From: Mycobacterium sp. GA-1285
GTDB taxonomy: Bacteria > Actinomycetota > Actinomycetes > Mycobacteriales > Mycobacteriaceae
Length of the DNA stretch: 64,000 nt
NCBI RefSeq assembly: GCF_001499905.1
Contig: NZ_LQIS01000023.1
Location: forward strand, 124,001 to 188,000
Direction: 5' to 3'
Shown here: positions 7,442 through 18,082 of the stretch, piece after piece
Layout: the number at the start of each line of letters is the position of its first letter
Position numbering within the stretch: position 1 is the stretch's first letter
Position numbers and translations under genes: made by a program
The notes under the pieces: model-generated
What the model saw: only the letters and a program-made list of their open reading frames with translations
The model's database searches: none
Told to the model about the DNA's origin: nothing

Positions 7442-8534
7442 CTTCGGACGCTGGACCTCCAATGGGGGTGACCCCTCCCTGAACGAGGTCAACCGCACCG
7501 ATCGGTTCCTCGATGCGTTGGCCTTCGAGCAGCCGGTGTACTCGACCGATCCGAGTGAGGCCGAACTGGCTCAGTTGCTGACGGGCTGGCGCGACGAGGT
7601 TCGCGATGCTCCCGCCACCGCCACCGTCACCCCGCGTGACGCGGTGCTGGCCCTCGACCGCGCCGCCGCATCGCGTCGGCGCGCGCGCACATCCCTGGCG
7701 GTCGTCGGATCGACAGCGGCCGCGGTGCTGTGCATCGGCGGCTTCGGTGCTGTGGTCGCCGGCGCGGGTCCGGGCGACTCGCTGTATGGGCTGCGCACCA
7801 TGCTGTTCGGAGAGCAGCACGACACCCGCGACGACGCCGTCGTCTTGGCCGCGCAGACACAGATGGCCGAGGTGCAGCAGCTGATCGACCAGGGTCAGTG
7901 GGAAGCCGCCCAGGACAAGCTCGAGACGTTGACGACCACTGTGGCGACGGTGGACGACACTGCGCGCAAAGAAGACTTGGTCACGAAGTGGCAGGAGCTG
8001 ACGGTCAAGGTCGAGGCCCAGGACGCTGCGGCAACCCTGCCGCCGAATGCGCCGCCGCCGACCTTCCCCGAGGTCGTCGTGCTCACTCCAAGCGACGGTG
8101 CGACGACATCGGAAACCACTGTGCCGTCGGAGCCGTCTTCCCCGGCGTCGCCATCCGAGACGACGCCGCCATCCGCAACGCCATCGACGACGGTCCTGCC
8201 GGGCAGCCCGCCGACCTCGGTGCCGAGCGCCGATCTGCCGACCGTGAGCGCCACCCCGCAACCGACGCCGACGACCCCGCAACCGACGCCGACGGCCCCG
8301 CAACCGACGCCGACGGCCCCGCAACCGACGCCGACGGCGGACGCACCGCTACCGACTCCGAGCGCTCGGGTGCCGATTGCGACCCCGTCGTCTCCGCCCT
8401 CAGTGGTCGATCAGCAGTTCGATGAGCAACCGTCGGCAGCGCCCACGTCGCAGCAACCGATCCTGGAAGCGCCCGCGCCCAAGACGGCCGTCACGACGGT
8501 GACCGTGCCGGACGCGGTCGAGGAGCCGAGTTAG
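7434..8534 (+). CDS. rsdA: Anti-sigma-D factor RsdA
   Basis: A 366-residue single-pass membrane protein. The N-terminal cytoplasmic part (residues 1-85) should bind SigD. It is followed by one membrane segment (about 87-110, SLAVVGSTAAAVLCIGGFGAVVAG), an exported helical region, and a long Pro/Thr/Ser-rich C-terminus with a PQPTPT repeat. The ATG at 7434 overlaps the sigD stop by 8 bases; GTG at 7428 is an alternative. In M. tuberculosis RsdA is released by regulated proteolysis ending with ClpX-ClpP. The low-complexity tail is longer than in the M. tuberculosis protein as I recall it. Confidence 0.88.
   Translation: MPDFGRWTSNGGDPSLNEVNRTDRFLDALAFEQPVYSTDPSEAELAQLLTGWRDEVRDAPATATVTPRDAVLALDRAAASRRRARTSLAVVGSTAAAVLCIGGFGAVVAGAGPGDSLYGLRTMLFGEQHDTRDDAVVLAAQTQMAEVQQLIDQGQWEAAQDKLETLTTTVATVDDTARKEDLVTKWQELTVKVEAQDAAATLPPNAPPPTFPEVVVLTPSDGATTSETTVPSEPSSPASPSETTPPSATPSTTVLPGSPPTSVPSADLPTVSATPQPTPTTPQPTPTAPQPTPTAPQPTPTADAPLPTPSARVPIATPSSPPSVVDQQFDEQPSAAPTSQQPILEAPAPKTAVTTVTVPDAVEEPS
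8253..8336 (+). repeat. Four tandem 21-base repeats inside rsdA
   Basis: The unit RCCCCGCAACCGACGCCGACG occurs four times head to tail, starting at 8253, 8274, 8295 and 8316, encoding (T/A)PQPTPT. The copies are nearly identical at base level, so the array is recent and likely to vary in copy number by slippage. Confidence 0.9.
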
Positions 8535-8545
8535 TTCGAGTTGGT

Positions 8546-8950
8546 TCAGCGGTAGCCGTCGGACTCCGACGCCGCCTCGTTGAGGGAAGCATCGGCGTAG
8601 CCGCGACAGTAATCCCACGTCACGTAGGCATCGGGTTCGGGATCATAGGCGGGTTCGTGCGGGCGCACCGTGCCATCGACCAGTAGTTGCAGCAGGTTGG
8701 CGCGCAGCATGTCCCAGTCGTGGTAGTGGTCCTGCTGGCACTCGTCGCAGCACACGACCAGTCCGCGGATTCCCCGGTGCGCCAGAAGCGCCTCGTACAC
8801 CGCCAGATCGGCGAGATCGGCCTCGACCGCCGTGCGCTCCTGGGGGTCCAGCGGCTGGCCGGGCTCGAGCGCGTCGAGGGCAGCCGACGGGTCGCACGGG
8901 TCATCGGCGAACGGGTCCGGTGGCAAACCCGGAGGCAGGTGGTCACGCAC
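8546..8950 (-). CDS. DUF5319 family protein (Rv3412-like)
   Basis: A 134-residue cytoplasmic protein with a strongly conserved centre: VVCCDECQQDHYHDWDMLR, then EPAYDPEPDAYVTWDYCRGYADA. The Cys-Cys-x-x-Cys and His-rich cluster suggests metal binding, but the function is unknown. It sits between rsdA (convergent) and guaB2 (divergent), the same position as Rv3412. The start is GTG at 8950. Its promoter shares the 176-base space with guaB2. Confidence 0.88.
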   Translation of the reverse strand: MRDHLPPGLPPDPFADDPCDPSAALDALEPGQPLDPQERTAVEADLADLAVYEALLAHRGIRGLVVCCDECQQDHYHDWDMLRANLLQLLVDGTVRPHEPAYDPEPDAYVTWDYCRGYADASLNEAASESDGYR

Positions 8951-9069
8951 GAGTCCACACTACGCAGCGGGGCGGGGATAACGCTAGCCGTCACGCCCAC
9001 GTCGTTGACCTATGAATAGTTATGTGCGTCATGGCACGTGAGGCCGGGATGCCGGCCCTCAGCCGATAG

Positions 9070-10680
<1,611 letters not shown>

Positions 10681-10691
10681 AGGGGCGACAC

Positions 10692-11828
10692 ATGCGAGAC
10701 ATGGTTGAGCTCGGCATGGGCAGAATCGCCCGCCGCACCTACGAACTCGATGACGTCAACATCGTGCCGTCGCGGCGCACCCGGTCGTCGCAGGATGTTT
10801 CGACGGCCTGGCAGCTGGACGCCTACCGATTCGAGATCCCGGTGGTCGCCCATCCCACCGACGCGCTGGTATCGCCGGAATTCGCCATCGAGATGGGCCG
10901 CCTCGGCGGTCTGGCCGTGCTCAACGGCGAAGGCCTGATCGGCCGGCATGCCGACGTGGAGGCCACCATCGCCCAGGTCGTCGAAGCCGCTGACAAAGAA
11001 CCCGATCCTTCGGCGGCCGTCCGGCTGCTGCAGCAGTTGCACGCCGCTCCGCTGGACCCGGATCTGCTGGGCGCCGCGGTCACGCGGATCCGCGATGCCG
11101 GGGTGACGACGGCGGTGCGGGTGAGCCCCCAGAACGCGCGCGCGCTGACGCCGACACTGCTCGCGGCGGGAATCGACCTGTTGGTCATCCAGGGCACCAT
11201 CATCTCCGCCGAGCGGGTCGCCTCCAACGGGGAGCCGCTGAACCTGAAGACCTTCATCTCCGAACTCGACGTGCCGGTGGTCGCGGGCGGCGTCCTCGAC
11301 CACCGAACCGCGCTGCACCTGATGCGGACCGGTGCGGCCGGTGTCATCGTCGGCTACGGATCGACCAGCGGTGTCACCACCAGCGACGAGGTGCTGGGGA
11401 TCAGCGTGCCGATGGCCACCGCGATCGCCGATGCGGCGGCCGCCCGCCGCGAGTACCTCGACGAAACCGGCGGGCGCTACGTGCACGTCCTGGCCGACGG
11501 CGACATGCACACCTCCGGTGATCTGGCGAAAGCCATCGCCTGCGGCGCCGATGCGGTGGTGTTGGGAACGCCGCTGGCGTCCTCGGCCGAAGCGCTGGGC
11601 GCGGGTTGGTACTGGCCCGCCGCCGCCGCGCATCCGTCGCTGCCGCGCGGTGCGCTCCTTCAGGTCGCAGTCGGTGAGCGTCCGTCGCTGCAGCAAGTGC
11701 TGACCGGCCCGTCGGACGATCCCTTCGGTTCGCTGAACCTGGTCGGCGGCCTGCGGCGCTCTATGGCCAAGGCCGGCTACTGCGACCTCAAGGAGTTCCA
11801 GAAGGTCGGCCTGACCGTCGGGAGTTGA
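10692..11828 (+). CDS. guaB3: GuaB3 family IMP dehydrogenase-related protein
   Basis: A 378-residue IMPDH-like barrel without CBS domains. It keeps YELDDVNIVPS and the barrel glycines (GGVLDHRTALHLMRTGAAGVIVG). The segment corresponding to the catalytic loop reads GYGSTSGVTT, so the catalytic Cys of true IMPDH is absent, and the flap is shortened. It is therefore unlikely to be a normal IMP dehydrogenase; a regulatory or GMP reductase-like role is possible. It is cotranscribed with guaB2 after an 11-base gap containing GAGGGG as a ribosome site. Confidence 0.92.
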   Translation: MRDMVELGMGRIARRTYELDDVNIVPSRRTRSSQDVSTAWQLDAYRFEIPVVAHPTDALVSPEFAIEMGRLGGLAVLNGEGLIGRHADVEATIAQVVEAADKEPDPSAAVRLLQQLHAAPLDPDLLGAAVTRIRDAGVTTAVRVSPQNARALTPTLLAAGIDLLVIQGTIISAERVASNGEPLNLKTFISELDVPVVAGGVLDHRTALHLMRTGAAGVIVGYGSTSGVTTSDEVLGISVPMATAIADAAAARREYLDETGGRYVHVLADGDMHTSGDLAKAIACGADAVVLGTPLASSAEALGAGWYWPAAAAHPSLPRGALLQVAVGERPSLQQVLTGPSDDPFGSLNLVGGLRRSMAKAGYCDLKEFQKVGLTVGS

Positions 11829-11849
11829 GTTTCGCCTACGCTGGATGCG

Positions 11850-12056
11850 GTGTTCTTCTTCCTCTTCAGCTACGGCACCAAGCAGAAGCACCTCGGTGCG
11901 GGAGAGGTCCGGACCTGCCCGCGCTGCCACAACACCACGCAGTGGTCACGGATCCGCGAGTTCAAGCAGTTCTCGCTGTTCTTCGTCCCGGTGGCGCGCT
12001 GGAACCGTCGCCAGTTCGAGGTCTGCGGTGTCTGTGGCACCGCCGTCGCGATCTGA
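11850..12056 (+). CDS. Small zinc-ribbon protein
   Basis: A 68-residue protein with two CxxC knuckles, TCPRCHN and EVCGVCGTA, spaced 34 residues apart. Together they form a zinc ribbon. Between them is an aromatic stretch, FKQFSLFFVPVARW. The family is common as a stand-alone small protein in actinobacteria and resembles the zinc-ribbon part of zinc-ribbon_15 proteins; the function is unknown. The start is GTG at 11850 with no ribosome site, so it may be leaderless or coupled to guaB3, which ends 21 bases earlier. Confidence 0.75.
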   Translation: MFFFLFSYGTKQKHLGAGEVRTCPRCHNTTQWSRIREFKQFSLFFVPVARWNRRQFEVCGVCGTAVAI

Positions 12057-12085
12057 TCGGCTAGGTAGCTACCCCTCGGTAACGT

Positions 12086-12097
12086 CATACTGGACTG
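12086..12097 (+). promoter_or_regulatory. Leaderless promoter of choD
   Basis: CATACT at 12086-12091 is followed by exactly 6 bases and then the ATG at 12098, the spacing expected when transcription starts at the first base of the start codon. No ribosome site precedes the ATG. Confidence 0.5.
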
Positions 12098-13834
12098 ATG
12101 GAACCTGACTACGACGTTCTGGTGATCGGTTCGGGGTTCGGCGGCAGCGTCACGGCGCTGCGGCTCACCGAGAAGGGGTATCGCGTCGGCGTGCTCGAAG
12201 CCGGTAGGCGCTTTGCCGACGAGGACTTCGCCAAGACCTCGTGGAATCTGCGCAAGTTCCTGTGGGCCCCACAATTCGGCATGTACGGCATTCAGCGGAT
12301 CCACCTGCTGCGCAACGTGATGATCCTGGCCGGCGCAGGTGTGGGCGGCGGCTCTCTGAACTACGCCAACACGCTCTATGTGCCGCCGGATCCGTTCTTC
12401 AACGACCCGCAGTGGAAGAACATCACCGACTGGCGCGCGGAGCTCATGCCGCATTACGACCAGGCGCAGCGCATGCTCGGCGTCGTCACCAACCCGACGT
12501 TCACCGATGCCGACCGGGTCGTCAAAGAGGTCGCCGAGGAAATGGGTGTGGGCGACACGTTCGTGCCGACGCCCGTGGGTGTGTTCTTCGGCCCGGACGG
12601 CACCAAGGCGCCCGGCGAAACCGTGCCCGACCCCTACTTCGGCGGCGCTGGACCCGCGCGCAGGGGATGTATCGAGGTCGGCGAATGCATGACCGGCTGC
12701 CGCCACAACGCCAAGAACACGCTGGTCAAGAATTACCTGTACCTGGCCGAGAAGTTCGGGACCATGATCCACCCGATGACCACGGTCACCGGCTTCGAGC
12801 AGCGCACGGACGGACTGTGGGACGTGCACACCGTGCGTACCGGTCGCTGGCTTCGCAGGCAGAAGCGCACCTTCACCGCGTCGCATGTGGTGCTGGCGGC
12901 CGGCACCTGGGGCACGCAGCGGTTGCTGTTCAAGATGCGCGACAAGGGCAAGCTGCCGCGGCTGTCGGACAGGCTGGGCGTGTTGACCCGCACCAACTCC
13001 GAATCCATCGTCGGCGCAGGGCGATTCAAGGTGTCCGACGACCTCGACCTGACGCGCGGCGTGGCGATCACCTCGTCGATGCACCCGACCCCGGACACCC
13101 ACATCGAGCCCGTGCGTTACGGCAAGGGCTCCAACGCCATGGGTCTGTTGCAGACGTTGATGACCGACGGCGACGGCCCCGAAGGCACCGACACGCCGCG
13201 GTGGAAACAGCTGTTCGTCAACGCCCGCAAGGATCCCCGCGGCACGATCCGGCTGCTCAACGTACGGCGGTGGAGCGAACGGACATTGATCGCGCTGGTC
13301 ATGCAGCACCTGGACAATTCGATCACCACGTTCACCAAGCGCAACAAGTTCGGGATCAGGCGCTACCTGAGCAGGCAGGGCCACGGGGCACCCAACCCCA
13401 CGTGGATCCCGGTCGGCAATCGGGTCACCCGCCGGATCGCCGAGAAGATCGACGGCGTCGCGGGCGGCACCTGGGGCGAGTTGTTCAACATCCCCCTCAC
13501 CGCGCACTTCCTCGGCGGCGCCGCCATCGGCGACGACGCGCAGCACGGCGTCATCGACCCGTATCACCGGGTGTACGGCTATCCGACGCTCTCGGTGCAC
13601 GACGGTGCCGCGATCTCGGCGAATCTCGGTGTGAATCCGTCGCTTTCGATCACAGCGCAGGCCGAGCGCGCGGCGTCGCTGTGGCCGAACAAGGGTGAGC
13701 AGGACTTGCGGCCGGAGCAGAGCCAGCCCTACCGCCGGTTGGCACCCGTTCCACCCCGGAACCCGGTCGTTCCGAATCATGCACCGGCGGCGCTGCGCTG
13801 GTTGCCGATCGAACCGGTCAGCTCGACGGGTTAG
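12098..13834 (+). CDS. choD: GMC-family FAD oxidoreductase, cholesterol oxidase type
   Basis: A 578-residue flavoenzyme with the dinucleotide-binding start DVLVIGSGFGGSVTALRL, the FAD-contacting GAGVGGGSLNYAN, a cysteine-rich GCIEVGECMTGCRHNAKN region and a C-terminal GMC part with VHDGAAISANLGVNPSLSI. It corresponds to ChoD of M. tuberculosis, in the same place after guaB3. ChoD is annotated as cholesterol oxidase (cholesterol to cholestenone), though a direct role in sterol catabolism has been disputed. No signal peptide is visible. The start is at ATG 12098, apparently leaderless. Confidence 0.88.
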   Translation: MEPDYDVLVIGSGFGGSVTALRLTEKGYRVGVLEAGRRFADEDFAKTSWNLRKFLWAPQFGMYGIQRIHLLRNVMILAGAGVGGGSLNYANTLYVPPDPFFNDPQWKNITDWRAELMPHYDQAQRMLGVVTNPTFTDADRVVKEVAEEMGVGDTFVPTPVGVFFGPDGTKAPGETVPDPYFGGAGPARRGCIEVGECMTGCRHNAKNTLVKNYLYLAEKFGTMIHPMTTVTGFEQRTDGLWDVHTVRTGRWLRRQKRTFTASHVVLAAGTWGTQRLLFKMRDKGKLPRLSDRLGVLTRTNSESIVGAGRFKVSDDLDLTRGVAITSSMHPTPDTHIEPVRYGKGSNAMGLLQTLMTDGDGPEGTDTPRWKQLFVNARKDPRGTIRLLNVRRWSERTLIALVMQHLDNSITTFTKRNKFGIRRYLSRQGHGAPNPTWIPVGNRVTRRIAEKIDGVAGGTWGELFNIPLTAHFLGGAAIGDDAQHGVIDPYHRVYGYPTLSVHDGAAISANLGVNPSLSITAQAERAASLWPNKGEQDLRPEQSQPYRRLAPVPPRNPVVPNHAPAALRWLPIEPVSSTG

Positions 13835-13837
13835 CCG

Positions 13838-14497
13838 ATGCGAACCGCGTATCAGGAGCAACTGGCCGCACTGAGTGCCCAGCTCGGCGAGATGTGCGGG
13901 CTGGCGGTCACCGCGCTGGAGCGCGCCACGCAGGCCCTGCTCGACGCGGACCTTTCCCTCGCGGAGCAGGTGATCGCCGACCACGAGCACATCATCGCGC
14001 TGAACCGGCGGGTCGAGGAGGCGGCGTTGCGGATCCTGGCGCTGCAGCAACCGGTTGCCAGTGACCTGCGCACGGTGGTCGGGTCCATCCACATCGCCGC
14101 CGACATCGACCGGATGGGCGCGTTGGCGGCACACGTCGCGGGCATCTCGCGGTTGCGCCACCCGGACTGCGCGCTGCCGACCGACGTACGGGCGAGCTTC
14201 GCCGAGATGGGTGCGCGCGCAATCCAGCTCGCGAAGACGGCACAGGAGGTGCTGCTGTCGCGTGATCCCGACAAGGCCGCGCGGCTGCGCGACGAGGACG
14301 ACGCCGTCGACGCCGAGCACCGGCACCTGTTCACGCTGCTGATCGACCACAAGTGGCAGGACGGAGTGTGTTCGGCCGTCGACGTCGCGCTGCTCGGCCG
14401 CTACTACGAACGGTTCGCCGACCACGCCGTCGAGATCGGCAAACGCGTGGTGTTCGAGGCGACCGGCGGTCTGCCTGGTCACAAACAGATGGCATAA
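13838..14497 (+). CDS. phoU: PhoU family phosphate regulatory protein
   Basis: A 219-residue protein made of two PhoU three-helix units. Metal-binding PhoU signatures are seen twice: [13 protein letters not shown] (first unit) and [16 protein letters not shown] (second unit). PhoU (PhoY) proteins restrain phosphate uptake by linking the Pst transporter to the SenX3-RegX3 system. It starts 4 bases after choD and is probably cotranscribed with it, an unusual pairing. No pst gene is nearby, so this is a stand-alone copy. Confidence 0.9.
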   Translation: MRTAYQEQLAALSAQLGEMCGLAVTALERATQALLDADLSLAEQVIADHEHIIALNRRVEEAALRILALQQPVASDLRTVVGSIHIAADIDRMGALAAHVAGISRLRHPDCALPTDVRASFAEMGARAIQLAKTAQEVLLSRDPDKAARLRDEDDAVDAEHRHLFTLLIDHKWQDGVCSAVDVALLGRYYERFADHAVEIGKRVVFEATGGLPGHKQMA

Positions 14498-14506
14498 CAA
14501 CAGCGG

Positions 14507-16864
14507 CTAGATCTGGTGCCGGCGCAACGGCTCCCGCCCGGGCGGCTGCTGGGGTGTCGGCAGCAGCGGCCGGCAATGGTGAACCGGCACGGTCGTGGGC
14601 TGCCGGGATTTCAGTTGGAGATCCTCGCCGCCGTGGCGGATCAGCAGCTCACCCTCCGGGCCGTCGCGCAGCGTATAGGTGACCTCGTCGCGGTCGGCAT
14701 CGACGGTGAGGCGAAACTTCCTCCAGCGCAACCGGAATCGGAGTCGGGAGATCCCGTCGGGCAGTCGCGGGTTGAGTTCGAGTATTCCTTCGTCGTCACG
14801 TAATCCGCCGAATCCCGCCACCATCGCGGCCCACGCGCCGCCGAGCGATGCCATGTGCAGGCCGTCGCGGGTGTTGTGGTGGAGATCGCGCAGGTCGATC
14901 ATCGCCGCCTCGTAGGCGTAGTCATGGGCGAGTTCGAGATGACCGACGTCTGCGCACATCACCGCCTGTGTACACGCCGACAGCGACGAATCCCGAGTGG
15001 TGCGCCGTTCGTAGTAGTCGACGTTGCGGGCCTTTTGTTCTGCGGTGAACGCATGCCCCTGCCAGTGCATCGCCAATACCAGGTCCGCCTGTTTGATCAC
15101 CTGGGCCGGGTAGAGCCGGACGTACGGTTCGTGCATCAGCAGTGGGTAGATCGTGTTGGCGGTGAAGTCCCACTCGCGCAGCGTCGTGAAACCCTCGCAC
15201 TGCGGATGCACACCCAGCTCCTCGTCGAACGGAATGTGAACGGCGTCGGCGGCGTGGCGCCACGCGGCCATCTCCTCGGTGGTGACGCCGGCCGCCTGGG
15301 CGGCGTCGACGTTGCGCGCACATGCGTCGGCGGCTGCCCGAAGATTGGCCGCAGCCATCAGATTGGTGAACACGTTGTCGCGCACGATCGCTGTGTACTC
15401 GTCGGGTCCTGTCACCCCGTCGACGTGCCACACCCCGTGACGATCGTGATGACCGAGCGACGCCCACAACCGCGCGGTTTCGATGAGAACATTGAGCCCG
15501 CACTCCGCTTCCAGCGAATGGTCGCCTGTGACAATGCGGTAGCGCTCGAACGCCATGGCGATGGCGGCGCTGACGTGGAAGGCCGCGGTGCCCGCCGGCC
15601 AGTAAGCCGAGCACTCCTCGCCGCGGATGGTGCGCCACGGGTATGCGGCGCCGTCGAGATCCAGCAGCCTCGCCCGTTCCTTGGCCAGCGGCAGGATCGA
15701 GGCGCGCCAACGCAATGCGTCGGCCGCCGCCGAGGGATGGGTGTAGGTCAGTACCGGCAGCACGAAACCCTCGGTGTCCCAGAAGGCATGGCCGTCATAG
15801 CCGGTTCCGGTCAGGCCCTTGCCGGGAATCGCACGGCGCTCGGCGCGTGCGCTGGCCTGCAGGATGTGGAAGAGGGCGAACCGTACCGCCTGCTGACAAT
15901 CTGGGTCGCCCTCCACCTCGACGTCCGCACCGTCCCAGAAGTCGTCGAGGTAGGCCCGCTGGGCGTCCAGCAACCCCTGCCAGCCGGTGTAGCGCGCGCT
16001 GCTGAGCGCCGCCGCCGCCTGGTCGCGCAGTGCCGGTCGCGACCGCAGACTGGACCATCCGTAGGCGAGGTATTTGACGATGCGGAGCCGCTGTCCGGGG
16101 CGAAGACCGCAGATGACCGTCGTGTTGGCCCAGTCGTGTCCCGCGCCGGTGTCCACCTCGACACGACCGGGAACCTCGATGTCGTGGTCCATGGCCGCGG
16201 CCATCATCAGGTTGCTTGCGCGGGTGCGGTGCAGCAGGATCGCGCCGTGTTCGGAGTGTTCGTGTTGCACCGGCTCCAACGGTCTTTCCAGCACCGCCGA
16301 TACCCGCGGGTCCTTGGTCGACGGCGGCAACTCCTCGTTGGCCACCAGCTCCGATTGCACCGTGACACGGGCGAATTCGTCAAACGGCTCGACGATGTAC
16401 TCGATGGCGGCGACACTGCGCTGCGTGAGGGAAACGATCCGCGTGGAAGCGACCTTGATCTTCTTGCCTGCCGGGGAACGCCAGCACGCGGTGCGCTTGA
16501 GGGTGCCCGCCCGAAAATCCAGGATGCGTTCGTGGTCGAGCAGTTCCCCGTAACGCACGTCGAAAGGTTCGTCGTCGACCAGCAGGCGCATCAACTTGCC
16601 GTTGGTGACGTTGACGACTGTCTGCCCGTCCTCGGGCCAGCCGTATCCCGCCTCGGCGTACGGAAGCGGGCGAACCTCGTAGAACGAATTGAGGTAGGTG
16701 CCAGGGAAAGCGTGCGGTTCGCCTTCGTCGAGATTCCCACGCATGCCGATGTGGCCGTTCGACAGCGCGAACAACGACTCCGACTGAGCGAGAACCTCGA
16801 GGTCCAGTGATCGCTCGCGGACCTGCCACGGTTCGACGGGGTAGATGTCGTCATGCAGGGTCAT
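14507..16864 (-). CDS. Glycoside hydrolase family 65 disaccharide phosphorylase
   Basis: A 785-residue GH65 protein of the maltose/trehalose/kojibiose phosphorylase group. It has the N-terminal beta-sandwich ([19 protein letters not shown]), a linker, the (alpha/alpha)6 barrel ([29 protein letters not shown]-like [14 protein letters not shown]) and the proposed catalytic acid in GPDEY (Glu489). Such enzymes split a glucoside with phosphate to beta-glucose-1-phosphate. The next gene upstream in the operon is a beta-phosphoglucomutase-like HAD protein, overlapping by 4 bases, which fits conversion on to glucose-6-phosphate. It equals Rv3401. The exact sugar cannot be told from sequence. Confidence 0.9.
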   Translation of the reverse strand: MTLHDDIYPVEPWQVRERSLDLEVLAQSESLFALSNGHIGMRGNLDEGEPHAFPGTYLNSFYEVRPLPYAEAGYGWPEDGQTVVNVTNGKLMRLLVDDEPFDVRYGELLDHERILDFRAGTLKRTACWRSPAGKKIKVASTRIVSLTQRSVAAIEYIVEPFDEFARVTVQSELVANEELPPSTKDPRVSAVLERPLEPVQHEHSEHGAILLHRTRASNLMMAAAMDHDIEVPGRVEVDTGAGHDWANTTVICGLRPGQRLRIVKYLAYGWSSLRSRPALRDQAAAALSSARYTGWQGLLDAQRAYLDDFWDGADVEVEGDPDCQQAVRFALFHILQASARAERRAIPGKGLTGTGYDGHAFWDTEGFVLPVLTYTHPSAAADALRWRASILPLAKERARLLDLDGAAYPWRTIRGEECSAYWPAGTAAFHVSAAIAMAFERYRIVTGDHSLEAECGLNVLIETARLWASLGHHDRHGVWHVDGVTGPDEYTAIVRDNVFTNLMAAANLRAAADACARNVDAAQAAGVTTEEMAAWRHAADAVHIPFDEELGVHPQCEGFTTLREWDFTANTIYPLLMHEPYVRLYPAQVIKQADLVLAMHWQGHAFTAEQKARNVDYYERRTTRDSSLSACTQAVMCADVGHLELAHDYAYEAAMIDLRDLHHNTRDGLHMASLGGAWAAMVAGFGGLRDDEGILELNPRLPDGISRLRFRLRWRKFRLTVDADRDEVTYTLRDGPEGELLIRHGGEDLQLKSRQPTTVPVHHCRPLLPTPQQPPGREPLRRHQI

Positions 16865-17613
16865 GTGAGCAGCTCCGCGAGATCGGACACCACGATGTCA
16901 GCGCCGTTGCGCCGCAACGCTTCTGCGTGGCCGACCCGATCGACGCCGACCACCACGCCGAATCCTCCGGCCCGTCCCGCCGCCACCCCGGAGAGTGCGT
17001 CTTCGAACACGGCGCCCTGTTCGGGTTCCACGCCGAGAAGCTCGGCCGCGCGCAGAAACGAGTCGGGCGCGGGTTTTCCCGCGATGTTCTCCTCGCGCAA
17101 CACGACACCGTCGACCCGTTGTTGGACGAACCTCGCCAGTCCGGTCAACTCGAGGATGTCACGCGTATTGGCGCTGGAGGACACCACCGCTATCCCGAGG
17201 CCGGCGGCCGCGACCGCCTCCAGGTAACGGCGTGAACCTTCGAACACCTCGACGCCGTCGGTTCGCAGGATCTCCTGGAACAGGTCGTTCTTCGCGTTGC
17301 CCAGGCCGTGAACCGTCTCGTGCGGTGGCCGGTCGTCGGGATCGCCTTCGGGCAACTCGATGCCTCGACTGGACAGAAACGACCGCACCCCGTCCTCGCG
17401 CTTCTTCCCGTCCACGAACGTCAGATAGTCGGCGTCGATGTCGAACGGGTTGAACTGATCACCGGTCCGCTCGGCGCGGTCCCGCAGGAAGTCGTCGAAC
17501 ATCGCCTTCCATGCTTTCTTGTGCACGATTGCGGTGTCGGTCAACACGCCATCGAGGTCGAACAGCGCGGCGCGGATCCCAGCGGGCAGGCCCAGTCTTC
17601 CGGTTTCAGGCAC
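16861..17613 (-). CDS. Beta-phosphoglucomutase-like HAD hydrolase
   Basis: A 250-residue HAD superfamily protein with the nucleophile motif [11 protein letters not shown] (Asp19, acid/base Asp21), VVSSSANT as motif II, the Lys of GKPAPD as motif III and FEDALSGV as motif IV. The cap domain and [10 protein letters not shown] match beta-phosphoglucomutase, which turns beta-glucose-1-phosphate into glucose-6-phosphate. It is followed by the GH65 gene with an ATGA overlap, so the pair should work in one pathway for a glucose disaccharide. The start is GTG at 17613. It corresponds to Rv3400. Confidence 0.9.
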   Translation of the reverse strand: MPETGRLGLPAGIRAALFDLDGVLTDTAIVHKKAWKAMFDDFLRDRAERTGDQFNPFDIDADYLTFVDGKKREDGVRSFLSSRGIELPEGDPDDRPPHETVHGLGNAKNDLFQEILRTDGVEVFEGSRRYLEAVAAAGLGIAVVSSSANTRDILELTGLARFVQQRVDGVVLREENIAGKPAPDSFLRAAELLGVEPEQGAVFEDALSGVAAGRAGGFGVVVGVDRVGHAEALRRNGADIVVSDLAELLT

Positions 17614-17761
17614 CTATCACCCATTCCCGTTATGACGCGCAGACATGCCTACGAGCCGAACTTACTGCAGCGATTTGAAATCGACGCACTCAGCAAACGA
17701 TTGCCTTATATTGAGCGAGCTTGTCGGTTCGACAGGGTGCTACTCGAGAAAAAGGGACCCC

Positions 17762-18082
17762 ATGACCTATCCGCCTCAATATCCGCCACCACCGCCGCAG
17801 GGTTATGGTCCACCACCCGGTGGTTACCCAGCACAGCAGCCCGACAGCAATCTCGTATGGGGCATCCTCGTTACGGTGTTGTGCTGCCTGCCATTCGGCA
17901 TCGTGTCGATCATCAACGCCAGCAGGGTGTCCGGCCTGTGGGGGCAGGGCCAGTACGCGCAGGCGCAGAAGGCGTCCGACGATGCGAAGAAGTGGGCGAT
18001 CTGGGGCGCGATCGCCGGCGCGATCGTCATCGTCATCTACCTGATCGTCGGCGTGGCGGGCGGCGGACTGGCATACATGTGA
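17762..18082 (+). CDS. CD225/dispanin family membrane protein
   Basis: A 106-residue protein with a proline/glycine/tyrosine-rich cytoplasmic head (residues 1-35) and two membrane helices: NLVWGILVTVLCCLPFGIVSIINAS, and WAIWGAIAGAIVIVIYLIVGV near the C-terminus. The loop SRVSGLWGQGQYAQAQKASDDAKKWA is the CD225 signature between them. The ATG at 17762 follows AAAGGGA. A TATATT -10 candidate lies at 17707-17712. It overlaps the next gene by 4 bases. Function is unknown; related proteins bend or organise membranes. Confidence 0.85.
   Translation: MTYPPQYPPPPPQGYGPPPGGYPAQQPDSNLVWGILVTVLCCLPFGIVSIINASRVSGLWGQGQYAQAQKASDDAKKWAIWGAIAGAIVIVIYLIVGVAGGGLAYM

Noticed and set aside
8253-8336. Short regular repeats as a CRISPR array
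   Set aside because: Repeats are contiguous without spacers, 21 bases long and in frame inside rsdA; no cas genes are present.
11870-14500. Very long open frame on the minus strand opposite choD and phoU
   Set aside because: GC-rich codon use opens the antisense frame; the translation is Arg/His/Gly-rich with no domain, while the plus strand encodes full-length ChoD and PhoU.
14855-16810. Long plus-strand open frame opposite the GH65 gene
   Set aside because: Antisense shadow of a complete GH65 protein; composition is Val/Arg/Gly-rich without motifs.
17308-18078. Upstream extension of the DUF2752 gene
   Set aside because: It runs antisense through the HAD gene and in another frame of the CD225 gene; GTG 18079 gives the standard membrane protein start.
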